Part shown: positions 52,081-63,435 of the stretch, piece after piece
Layout of the letters: each line of letters begins with the position of its first letter
Position numbering within the stretch: the stretch's first letter is position 1
From: Streptomyces showdoensis
GTDB lineage: Bacteria > Actinomycetota > Actinomycetes > Streptomycetales > Streptomycetaceae
Reading direction: 5' to 3'
Assembly: GCF_039535475.1 (NCBI RefSeq)
Contig: NZ_BAAAXG010000010.1
Coordinates: 1-64,000, forward strand
Length of the DNA stretch: 64,000 nucleotides
Program-made: the position numbers and the translations under genes
Notes under the pieces: model-generated
Seen by the model: only the letters and a program-made list of their open reading frames with translations
Told to the model about the DNA's origin: nothing
The model's database searches: none

Positions 52081-55000
52081 ATGCCGCTGCGACAGCTGAC
52101 CGGGCCACTGAGCCGGTGGACCCTCGTGTACGTGCTGTTCGTGGCCGGCCTCACCGTCGCCTACCTGGAAGTCCCCTCACGGCACACCGTGCTCTGGGCG
52201 CTCATCGGACTCAGCGGCGTCGCCGCCATCCTCACCGGCGTCCGGCTGCACCGGCCGGCCCACCGCTGGCCCTGGCTCGTGCTCGCCGCCGCCAACTTCA
52301 CCTTCGTCGCCGGCGACACCGCGTACAACGTGCTGGAGGCCTTCTTCCACCAGAACAGGCCCTTCCCGTCCGTCGCCGACGCCTTCTACCTCGCCACCTA
52401 CCCGCTCTTCGCGGTCGGCCTGTACGGCTTCATCCGGCACCGGGCCGCCGGGCGGGACCTCGCGGTGGCGCTCGACGCGCTCATCCTCACCTCCGGGCTC
52501 GCCCTGCTCTCCTGGGTCAACCTGATCACCCCGCTCGCCACCTCCCCGGACATGACCTGGGTCGAGCGGGCGATCTCCGTCGCCTACCCCCTCGGCGACG
52601 TCCTGATGCTGGCGATGCTCGCCCGCCTCCTGGTCCCCGGCGGACTGCGCTCCCGCGCCGTACAGCTGCTCACCCTCGGCACCTGCGGCATCCTCTTCTC
52701 CGACGTCGTCTACGGGATGCAGCAGATGGAGGGCACCTGGCAGGTCGGCACCCCCTGGGACATCGGCTGGGTGGTCTTCTTCACCGCCTGGGGCCTCGCC
52801 GCCCTGCACCCCTCCATGACCGGCCTCACCGAGCCCGCGCCCGCACCGGCGCCCGGGATCGCCGAACGGCGCCTGCTCCTGCTCGCCGCCGCCTCCCTCA
52901 TCGCCCCGGTCCTGCTGCTCTTCCAGTCGCTGCGCCGGGACCCCGAACGGGACGTCGGCGTCATCGCGATCTTCTCCGCGATCATGTTCCTGCTGGTCCT
53001 CGGCCGGCTCTGGGGCATGATGTCCGACCACCGCAGGGCCGAGGCCCGCGAACGCAGCCTGCGGGTCGCCGCCGCCTCCCTGGTCGCCGCCCTGGGCCCC
53101 CGCGAGGTCGCCGCTGCCGTCGAGACCGCGTCCGCCACCCTCTTCGGCGCCGGCACCCCGCACCGCACGATGCTGCTCGCCCGGGACCGGCGCGGCCGGC
53201 TCGCCGCCGTGCCCACCGCGAGCCACCCGTGGAACATCCAGGTCGCCGGGATCACCGGCCCCCCACGGCACCCCCTGGCCCGAGCTCCTCGCCGACGGCC
53301 GGCGCCTGCTGCCCGCCGCCCGGCTCGACCCGGCCCTCGCCGCCGCGGCCGACCCCGAGGACCACGTCCTGGTCTGCCCGCTCGCCCTCCAGGCCCCGGC
53401 CGCGGGCGAACCGCTGCTCGGCGCGCTCCTCTTCGCCGGCACGGACAAGAAGCTCTCCGAGATCGCCGGCCCCGCCCAGTCCCTCGCCTCCCAGGCGGCC
53501 CTCGCCCTGGAACGCTTCGGGCTCAGCGAGGAGGTCAACCGCCGCACCAGCGAGGCCTACTTCCGCACCCTCGTGCACAACACCTCGGACGTCATCCTCA
53601 TCGTCGACGACGACGACACCGTCCGGTACGCCAGCCCCTCCGCCGAGTCGATGTTCGGGCACTCCCTGCTGCCCGGCACCCCGCTCACCGAACTCCTCGC
53701 CCCCGGCGACGCCCAGAGCGCCCTGCGCATCCTCGCCGACGTCCGCGCGCGCGGCGACGTCGACGCCCGCGACGACTGGAAGCTGCTGCACGGCGGCGCC
53801 GCCGACCTCGAGGTCGAGGTCCGCTGCAGCAACCTGCGCAACGAGGCCACCGTCCACGGCCTGGTCCTGACCCTCCGGGACGTCACCGAGCAGCGCAAAC
53901 TGGAACGCGAGCTCACCCACCGCGCCTTCCACGACTCGCTCACCGGCCTGCCCAACCGGGTGCTGCTCCTGGAGCGCATCGAGCGCGCCCTGCTGCGCGG
54001 CCGCCGCGAATCGACCCTGACCTGCATGCTCTTCGTGGACCTGGACGACTTCAAGGTCGTCAACGACACCATGGGCCACTCCGTCGGCGACGAACTCCTC
54101 GTCGCCGTCGCCCGCCGCCTCAGCTCCGTGCTCCGGCTCACCGACACCGCCGCCCGGCTCGGCGGCGACGAGTTCGCCGTCCTCATCGAGGGCGCCCGCG
54201 AACCCGGCGACGCCGAGGCCCTCGCCGCGGAGATCGTGCACACCCTCAGCCAGCCCTTCCACCTCACCGACGGCGCCGTCTCCGTCTCCACCAGCGTCGG
54301 CGTCGCCACCGTCCTCGACAGCGCCCACGCCGAGGAACTCCTCGGCCACGCCGACCTCGCCCTGTACGCGGCGAAGGCGGCCGGCAAGAAGCGCTGGCGC
54401 CGTTTCCGGCCCGAGCTGCACTCCCGTCTCGTCGCCCGCCACGAGCTCCAGGCCGGCATGGACACCGCCCTCGCCGACCACGCCTTCGCCCTGCGCTACC
54501 AGCCCATCGTCCACGTCGAGGACGGCGCCCTGGCCGGCTTCGAAGCGCTGATCCGCTGGCCGCACGCCCGCCGCGGCATGGTCCCGCCGGACCAGTTCAT
54601 CACCCTCGCCGAGGAGAGCGGGCACATCATGCCGCTCGGCGCCTGGGTCCTCGACCACGCGGCCAGGGACACCTCCCGCTGGCAGCGCTCCCGCCCCCGC
54701 ACGCCGCCGCTGCGGGTCAACGTCAACGTCTCCGCCCGCCAGTTCCGCGACCCCGGGCTGCTCGACGTGGTCCGGCGCACCCTGCGGTCCTCCGGGCTCG
54801 CCGCGGACTCCCTCGTCCTGGAGCTGACCGAGAGCGTCCTGATGCGCGGGGACGAGCAGATCGGCACCACCATGCGGGCCCTGAAGGACCTCGGGGTCTC
54901 CATCGCCATCGACGACTTCGGCACCGGCTTCTCCTCGCTCAGCTATCTGCGCGAGTTCCCCATCGACGTCCTCAAGGTCGACAAGTCGTTCATCGACGAC

Positions 55001-56650
55001 CTCACCACCGACCGGCAGCAGGTCGCCCTCGTCGAGGGCATCGTGCGCATCGCCGACGTCCTCGGGCTCCAGGTCGTCGCCGAGGGCATCGAGAACGAGG
55101 ACCAGCGGGCCCTCCTCGCCGACATGGGCTGCCGCTACGGACAGGGCTTCCTCTTCGCCCGCCCGATGACCGCCCACCAGGCCGAGGCCTTCCTGCACCG
55201 CGCCCCCGAACCGGCCGCTGCCGGCGCCCGGGGACTCACGTCCACCCCCGCCCGCACCCCCGCCCGCGATTCCGTCCCCGCCGGTACGTCCCTCCCGCCC
55301 CGCCCGCCCCTCCCGCCCGGAGCCGCCCGCGCGTCCGCCCCGGAGCGCCCGCCCGCCCGCGCCCACCACGGGACCGGACCGCGTCACCGCCCCGACGCCC
55401 GCTGGCACGACCTGGAACGGCTCAAGCGCACCAGCCCCATGTGCGACGCCGTCATCGACGAGGTCGACGGCCGCCGGCTCCGCGTCGGCGACCACTGGCT
55501 CGTCGACTTCGCCTCCTGCAACTACCTCGGCTTCGACCTCGACCCCGAGATCATGGCCGCCATCGACCCCCAGGTGCGCAGCTGGGGCACCCACCCCAGC
55601 TGGTCCCGGCTCATCGGCAGCCCCCGCCTCTACCCCCTGATCGAGGACCGGCTCACCGCCCTGCTCGGCGCCCCCGACACCCTGCTGCTGCCCACGATCA
55701 CCCTCATCCACCAGTCGGTCGTGCCGCTGCTCGCCGGCGGCGGCCGGATCTTCGTCGAGGCCCAGGCGCACCGCACGCTCTACGACGCCTGCGTGGTGGC
55801 CCGCGGCCAGGGCGCCGAGGTGCACCGTTTCCGGGCCGACCGGCCGTGGGAGCTCGACGCGATGCTGCGCGCGGCGCCCGGCGGCGGCCCCCGGCTGGTC
55901 TGCATGGACGGCGTCGACAGCATGACCGGCAACTACCCCGACCTGCCCGGCATCGCCCGGATCTGCCGCGACCACGGCGCCCTGCTGTACGTCGACGACG
56001 CCCACGGCTTCGGCGTCATCGGCGAACGCACCCCCGGGGAGAGCAGCCCCTACGGGGCCCGCGGCAACGGCATCGTGCGCCACCTCGGCGAGAGTTACGA
56101 CGGCATCGTCCTGGTGGGCGGCTTCTCCAAGGCGTACTCCTCCCTGCTGGCCTTCCTCGCCGTGCCCCGCCGCCTCAAGGAGCACCTCAAGGTGGCCGCC
56201 GCCCCCTACCTCTACTCCGGCCCCTCGCCGACCGCCTCGCTCGCCACCGCCCTGGCCGGGCTCCAGGTCAACGACGAGCGAGGCGACGCGCTCCGCGCCG
56301 ACCTGCACCGCAGGACCGCGAGGGTCCTCGGCCACGTACGCGGCCTGGGCATCGCCACCCCCAACACCGACGGCCTGCCCATCGTCGAGATCCCGCTCGC
56401 CGACCCGGACGACCTCGCCGCCGTCGCCGCCTTCCTCTGGGAACGCGGCATCTACGTCACCCTCGCCGGCTATCCGCTGGTGCCCCGGGACCGGGTCGGC
56501 TTCCGCATCCAGATCACCGCCGCCAACACCGACGAGGAGATCGACCAGCTCGACGACGCGCTCACCGCCCTCGCGCAGCGCTTCCCGCTCCAGCACCACG
56601 CGGCCGTCCGCCCCGGAGCGGTCCGGGCCGGACAGCGCCCGGAGTCCTGA
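52081..56650 (+). CDS. Membrane GGDEF-EAL cyclic-di-GMP protein fused to an alpha-oxoamine synthase, frameshifted once as read
   Basis: About eight membrane helices come first (residues about 15-310), then a PAS-like domain (HNTSDVILIVDDDDTVRYASPSAE), GGDEF (written LGGDEFAVL) and EAL (FEALIRW, with FGTGFSSLSYL). The cyclase and phosphodiesterase motifs look intact. After a Pro/Ala linker without any ATG or GTG codon the frame continues into a PLP alpha-oxoamine synthase (FASCNYLGF, DDAHGFGVIG, PLP Lys in GGFSKAYSS). One C must be removed from the run 53259-53264 to join the halves, giving 1522 residues. The fusion itself needs no frameshift. Confidence 0.65.
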
Positions 56651-57417
56651 TGCCGACGGCCCGCCGTCCGGCCCGCGGCCCCACCGTCCGCCGCAACCGC
56701 GACGCGGACTGGAACGCCTGGCCCGTCGACGCCTACCTCGCCGAGAACTACCGCCGGATGCACCCCTGCGACATCGGCGTCATCCACCACCACTCCGCGT
56801 TCTACCGGACGTCGGCCCCCGGCTCCGTCGCCCGCTCCCTCGAACTCGGCGCCGGGCCCAACCTCTACCCGCTGATGCTCGCCGCGGGCACCGCCCGCCG
56901 CATCGACGCCCTCGAACCCGGCTCCGCCGGCCGCGACTACCTCAGGCGGCAGCTGGAGCACGGCCCCGAGGACAGCTGGCAGCCCTTCTACGCCCTGTGC
57001 CGGGCCCTCGACCCCACGCTCCCCGCCACCCTGCCCGAGGCCCTCGCCCGGGTCCGGGTCGTCGCCGGGGGCGCCGGGGACCTCCCCGACGGCGCCTACG
57101 ACACGGCCTCGATGAACTTCGTCGCCGAGAGCGTCACCGAGGACTTCGGCGAGTTCACCTCCCTGTGCGAGGCCTTCGTCCACGCGGTCCGCCCCGGCGG
57201 GCGGCTCGTGGCCTCCTTCATGGAGCGCATGCCCAGCTACCGCATCGGCGGCGGCCCGGTCTGGCCCGCCTGCCCCGTCGACGAGACCGCCCTGCGCGCC
57301 GTGTTCGCCCCGCGCACCACCGGGCTGCGGATCTCCCGGCTGGCCAAGGACCGCACCCTGCCCGAGTACGGGGACACCGGCGTCCTCCTCCTGACCGCCG
57401 AGCGGCCCGCGCCCTGA
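56650..57417 (+). CDS. SAM-dependent methyltransferase (NNMT/PNMT-like)
   Basis: 255 residues. The SAM-binding motif is SLELGAGPNLYPLMLA, with the acid-loop DALEPGSAGRDYLRRQ and the late post-motif SMNFVAESVTEDFGEF. The ATG overlaps the preceding stop (TGATG), so it is translated together with the alpha-oxoamine synthase domain and probably methylates its product or a related amine. Confidence 0.7.
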   Translation: MPTARRPARGPTVRRNRDADWNAWPVDAYLAENYRRMHPCDIGVIHHHSAFYRTSAPGSVARSLELGAGPNLYPLMLAAGTARRIDALEPGSAGRDYLRRQLEHGPEDSWQPFYALCRALDPTLPATLPEALARVRVVAGGAGDLPDGAYDTASMNFVAESVTEDFGEFTSLCEAFVHAVRPGGRLVASFMERMPSYRIGGGPVWPACPVDETALRAVFAPRTTGLRISRLAKDRTLPEYGDTGVLLLTAERPAP

Positions 57418-57466
57418 CCCACCGGGCCGTCCTGCCCACCGGGCCGTCCTGCCCACCGGGCCGTCA
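57418..57466 (+). repeat. Three tandem 17-bp repeats after the methyltransferase
   Basis: CCCACCGGGCCGTCCTG is present three times in a row, the last copy incomplete. It starts directly after the stop codon. The remaining bases to 57654 show no gene. Confidence 0.8.
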
Positions 57467-57654
57467 GCTCCCGTCGAGTGGGATCCCGCGGCCGGCCGCC
57501 AACTCGGCAACACCCCACAGGCGTTGAGCCATGTCGCCCTGGTCGACACGGCCTTCACCCTGGACGGGACGCGGCGGCGCGAACGCAACGGCGGACGGCG
57601 CACGGCTGTGGCATGATCGCGCCGACAGCGGGACCACCGGGCTGGGGGCACGTC

Positions 57655-57948
57655 ATGAGCTCGTATCTGGGCATACCGAGCGTCGTACTCGGAATCCTTC
57701 TCCTGATCAGCGGGATCGCCGCGATCCGCACGGGCTGGACGTTCCGCCGGCAGCGGCGTCACATCCAGCGTCCCGCGGTGTTCGGCTGGGCGCAGATCAT
57801 GATGGCCACGGCCCTCTTCGTCCAGGCCGCCTCGCTCCTGTCCGACGACACCGCGGTCCGCTCGACCGTCTCCCTCGCCGGCATGGGCCTCCTCCTCGCC
57901 GGCCTGCTCGTCTCCGTCGTCGCCCAGATGTCGAAGCGCACCCCCTGA
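57655..57948 (+). CDS. Small membrane protein (97 aa)
   Basis: 97 residues with three hydrophobic helices (VVLGILLLISGIAAI, FGWAQIMMATALFVQAASLL, MGLLLAGLLVSVVAQM) and a basic loop RRQRRHIQR. No family recognised. Start ATG at 57655; no strong ribosome-binding site. Confidence 0.55.
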   Translation: MSSYLGIPSVVLGILLLISGIAAIRTGWTFRRQRRHIQRPAVFGWAQIMMATALFVQAASLLSDDTAVRSTVSLAGMGLLLAGLLVSVVAQMSKRTP

Positions 57949-58023
57949 CGCCCGGCGCCCCGCCGCGTGTCGTTCGGGTGCCTCCAGCGGGCGGTCCCGC
58001 CCGTGCCGGGGTCGAATCGAGGC

Positions 58024-59061
58024 ATGGCACCCTTCGACAGGCCCCGTACCGGCGGCTCCCCGAGGAGCGTCGCGACGGCCGGTGACACCTGGTGGTACGC
58101 CGCCGTCGCCGCCGAGGCCGCCGGATCGTTCAGCGCCCGCATCCGCATACGCATGCGGCGCGCCTGCCTCGCCGCCGTCCTCCTGCTCACCGTCGCCTAC
58201 GCGGGTCTCGTCCTCACCGCGACCGGCAGACGCTGGGGGGACGCCGCGCTCGCCGGGCGGCTCGCCGACCCCGCCGTCGCCCAGTTCCTCCGCGAGCACC
58301 CCTCGCTCCGCGGCCTCGGCACCCTCTCCCTGGTCCTCGCCCCTCTGCTGCTCGCCGGCGTCGGCGCGCTGCGCCGGCGGTACGCCCTGACCGGCGCCGC
58401 CCTCGGCACCGTGGCCGCCGCCCTGGTCGCCGCCGAGCTCCTCCAGCGGTACGCGCCCGGCCCGCACCTCGTCGACGCCTCGGGCGCCGTCGTGCGGAGC
58501 GGCTTCCCGAGCAGTACCTCGGTGCTCGCCGCCGGCACCGCCCTCGGCCTCGTCCTGGTCGTGCCGCACCGGCTGCGGGCGGTCGTCGTGGGCCTCGCCG
58601 CCCTGTGGGCCGCCGCCCTCGGCGCGTACGGCATCGCCTCCGGGCGGCTCCGGCCCGGCGACGTGATCGCCGCCGACCTGCTGGTGCTCGCCGGCTTCGC
58701 CGCGGTCGTCGCCCTCCTCGCCCGCAAGGGCAAGATCCGCCCCGCTCCCCGGCGCCGCCTGCCCCCGCAGCGGCTCCTCGTCGCCGTCCCGCTCGTCCTG
58801 GTCGCCGCCGCCGGGCTCGCCACCGGGGCGTACCTGCTGCTCTCCTGCCTGCCGGGTCCCGGCCCGCTCCCCGCCGACCTGGCCCGGACCGCCCATCGCT
58901 GCGGCCAGGCCCTCGCCGCGGGCACCGGCGCGGGCGTCGCCGCCCTGCTGCTCGGCCTGCTGCGCCACGTCGACCTGGACCCGGGGCCCGCCCCGTACCG
59001 GCTCGCGAGTCCGGTTCCGGAGGACCCCTTTCCCGAGGACCCCGATCACGAGATATCTTGA
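58024..59061 (+). CDS. PAP2-like membrane protein, catalytic His missing
   Basis: 345 residues with six or more helices. The layout matches PAP2 membrane phosphatases (FPSSTSVLAAGTALGL, then GRLRPGDVIAADLLV), but the PSGH motif reads PSSTS and the last motif has lost its His, so phosphatase activity is unlikely. It sits upstream of icd. ATG at 58024 is preferred over GTG at 57967. Confidence 0.55.
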   Translation: MAPFDRPRTGGSPRSVATAGDTWWYAAVAAEAAGSFSARIRIRMRRACLAAVLLLTVAYAGLVLTATGRRWGDAALAGRLADPAVAQFLREHPSLRGLGTLSLVLAPLLLAGVGALRRRYALTGAALGTVAAALVAAELLQRYAPGPHLVDASGAVVRSGFPSSTSVLAAGTALGLVLVVPHRLRAVVVGLAALWAAALGAYGIASGRLRPGDVIAADLLVLAGFAAVVALLARKGKIRPAPRRRLPPQRLLVAVPLVLVAAAGLATGAYLLLSCLPGPGPLPADLARTAHRCGQALAAGTGAGVAALLLGLLRHVDLDPGPAPYRLASPVPEDPFPEDPDHEIS

Positions 59062-61332
<2,271 letters not shown>

Positions 61333-61360
61333 TCAGCGAGGACCCGACGCGGGACCAGGG

Positions 61361-61394
61361 CCGCCCCGGCCGGACATCCGTCCGGCCGGGGCGG
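61361..61394 (+). terminator. Terminator after icd
   Basis: CCGCCCCGGCCGGAC and GTCCGGCCGGGGCGG form a perfect 15-bp stem with a 4-base loop, 28 bases after the stop. Confidence 0.85.
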
Positions 61395-61438
61395 TCGCGT
61401 CGGTGGCGCATCCGCCGTCCGGGTGTGAGTCTGGATGG

Positions 61439-61729
61439 ATGAGCTGGGCATCATGGACGACCGCCGGTGTCTACACCGGGCGGGGCGGGGTGCTGACCGT
61501 CGAGGCCGGTGTGCTCACGGGCGACCTGACCGTGCACACCACCTACATCGACGCCGAGGCACGTGTGGCCGTGCAGTACAGCGGCGCATCCGACTGGTTC
61601 ACCATGTCGGGCAGTCCGGTTCCCTGCGGATCGGAGGAGGAGAGCCGCGACCTGCACGACGCCGTCGTCGCGGCGGTACGGGAAGGGGGCGGGGCGACGG
61701 TGCCGACCCTGCCGCACCTCTCGGGGTAG
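61439..61729 (+). CDS. Hypothetical small protein (96 aa)
   Basis: 96 residues from the ATG at 61439: SWASWTTAGVYTGRGGVLTVEAGVLTGDLTVHTTYIDAEARVAVQYSGASDWFTMSG. Predicted beta-rich, soluble. Similar small proteins are widespread in streptomycetes; function unknown. Confidence 0.55.
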   Translation: MSWASWTTAGVYTGRGGVLTVEAGVLTGDLTVHTTYIDAEARVAVQYSGASDWFTMSGSPVPCGSEEESRDLHDAVVAAVREGGGATVPTLPHLSG

Positions 61730-61856
61730 CGGTCCCCCCCGGGACACCCACGCCGGAGATTCCCGGAAAAGTGTTGTCCGGGCCGCTCCCCGCGGTCTCC
61801 TGACGACGGCCCGCACCGGGCGGACACCGTCACCGGGGACGAGGGAGCAACAGGAC

Positions 61857-63416
61857 ATGAACAGCGTCGAGCACCGCACCGCCGAGCTCGTCGAGGCGGC
61901 GCGGGCCGGTGACGCGCGCGCCGGTGACGATCTCGTACGGGCCTACCTCCCGCTCGTCTACAACATCGTCGGCCGCGCCCTCGACGGCCACGCCGACGTG
62001 GACGACCTCGTCCAGGACACGATGATCCGCGCCCTCGACGGCCTCCCGGCCCTGCGCGATCCCGCGCGCTTCCGCTCCTGGATCGTCGCCATCGCGATGA
62101 ACCGGATACGGCGCCGCTGGCGCGAACGCCAGCAGGCGCCCCAGCCCGGCCTCGACGGGGCCGCGGCCCTCGCCGACCCGGCCGGCGACTTCACCGAGCT
62201 CGCCATCCTGCGCCTCGGCCTGACCGGCCAGCGCCGCGAGGTGGCCGAGGCGACCCGCTGGCTCGACGAGGAGGACCGCGAGCTCCTCTCCCTGTGGTGG
62301 CTGGAGGCCGCCGGCGAGCTGAGCCGCGCCGAACTCGCCGCCGCCCTCGACCTGCCGCCCCGGCACGCCGCCGTCCGCGTCCAGCGCATGAAGGCCCGCC
62401 TGGAGACCGGCCGCACCGTCGTCCGCGCCCTCGCCGCGGCACCGCCCTGCCCCACGCTCGCCGAGACCACCGCCGGCTGGGACGGCCACCCCTCCCCGCT
62501 CTGGCGCAAACGTCTCGCCCGCCACCTCGACACCTGCCCCCACTGCGCCCCGACCCGCACGGGCCTCGCCCCGGCCGAAGGGCTCCTGGTGGGCTTCGGC
62601 CTGGTGCCGCCGCTGCTCGTCTGGGCCGGGCGGGGCGGGACCGGGGCGATGGAGACGGCGGGGTGGGCCGCCGGGGAGGGCCCCGAGGCCGGATCCGCCG
62701 TCCAGGATCCCGGAGTCGGTTCCGCCGCGGGTGACGGGGGATCCCCTGTCCAGGATCCGGGAACCACGCCTCAGGACGGCACCGGATCCGCCGTCCCGGA
62801 CGGCGCGTCCACCCTCCCGCCCCGCCCCCTCTGGCCCGCGGCCACCGCCGCCCTCGCCGTCCTCGGCGCCGTCCTCCTCCTCGTGCCCGGCGCCCCCGGT
62901 CCGCGCGCGGAGCTGCGCACCCTCGCACCCCCGCCCCCGGTGCAGGCGCCCCCGACCGTCACGCCCACCACGACCCCGCCGCCCACGCCACGCCCGACGC
63001 CGAGCCCCAGCCGGACCCGGAAGCCGCGCCCCAGCGTGGAGGAGCGGGTGAACGCGCTGGTCAACGCCCACCGGGCCGAGGCGGGGTGCGGACCGCTCCG
63101 GGCCGATCCGAAGCTCTCGGCCGCGGCGCGCGCCTACGGACGGGACATGGTGGACCGCGGCTACTACGGGCACACGACCCCGGAGGGCACCGACGCCGGG
63201 AACCGCTTCGAGACCGTCGGGTACTCCTGGAGCGCCTGGGCCGAGAACCTCGCCCGGGGGCAGCGCGACCCGGCGGCCGTCGTCGCCGACTGGATGGCCG
63301 ACCCCCCGCACCGCAGCAACCTGCTCGACTGCCGCTACCGGGACACCGGCGTCGCCGCCGTGAGCGGGCCCGACGGCACGATCTGGGTGCAGGAGCTCGC
63401 CACGCCCCTGGGCTGA
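61857..63416 (+). CDS. ECF-like sigma factor joined to a transmembrane segment and extracellular CAP domain
   Basis: 519 residues. Residues 1-190 are sigma-like: YLPLVYNIVGRALDGHADVDDLVQDTMIRAL (region 2) and LSRAELAAALDLPPRHAAVRVQRMKARL (region 4). A zinc-finger-like HLDTCPHCAPTRTG follows near 225. A Gly/Pro-rich stretch and one helix (ATAALAVLGAVLLLVPGA) near 325-345 cross the membrane. A Thr/Pro linker leads to a CAP/SCP domain (VNALVNAHRAEAGCGPL, YYGHTTPEG, SWSAWAENLA). This makes a membrane-bound sigma factor with an outside sensor; release by proteolysis is inference. Confidence 0.8.
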   Translation: MNSVEHRTAELVEAARAGDARAGDDLVRAYLPLVYNIVGRALDGHADVDDLVQDTMIRALDGLPALRDPARFRSWIVAIAMNRIRRRWRERQQAPQPGLDGAAALADPAGDFTELAILRLGLTGQRREVAEATRWLDEEDRELLSLWWLEAAGELSRAELAAALDLPPRHAAVRVQRMKARLETGRTVVRALAAAPPCPTLAETTAGWDGHPSPLWRKRLARHLDTCPHCAPTRTGLAPAEGLLVGFGLVPPLLVWAGRGGTGAMETAGWAAGEGPEAGSAVQDPGVGSAAGDGGSPVQDPGTTPQDGTGSAVPDGASTLPPRPLWPAATAALAVLGAVLLLVPGAPGPRAELRTLAPPPPVQAPPTVTPTTTPPPTPRPTPSPSRTRKPRPSVEERVNALVNAHRAEAGCGPLRADPKLSAAARAYGRDMVDRGYYGHTTPEGTDAGNRFETVGYSWSAWAENLARGQRDPAAVVADWMADPPHRSNLLDCRYRDTGVAAVSGPDGTIWVQELATPLG

Positions 63417-63435
63417 GGGGCCCGGCGGACGGCCC

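Noticed and set aside
52081..57417. A single 1778-residue open frame
   Set aside because: It begins in the GGDEF-EAL gene, loses the true frame at the 6-C run near 53259 and ends in the methyltransferase frame; the middle is Arg/Pro-rich shadow sequence.
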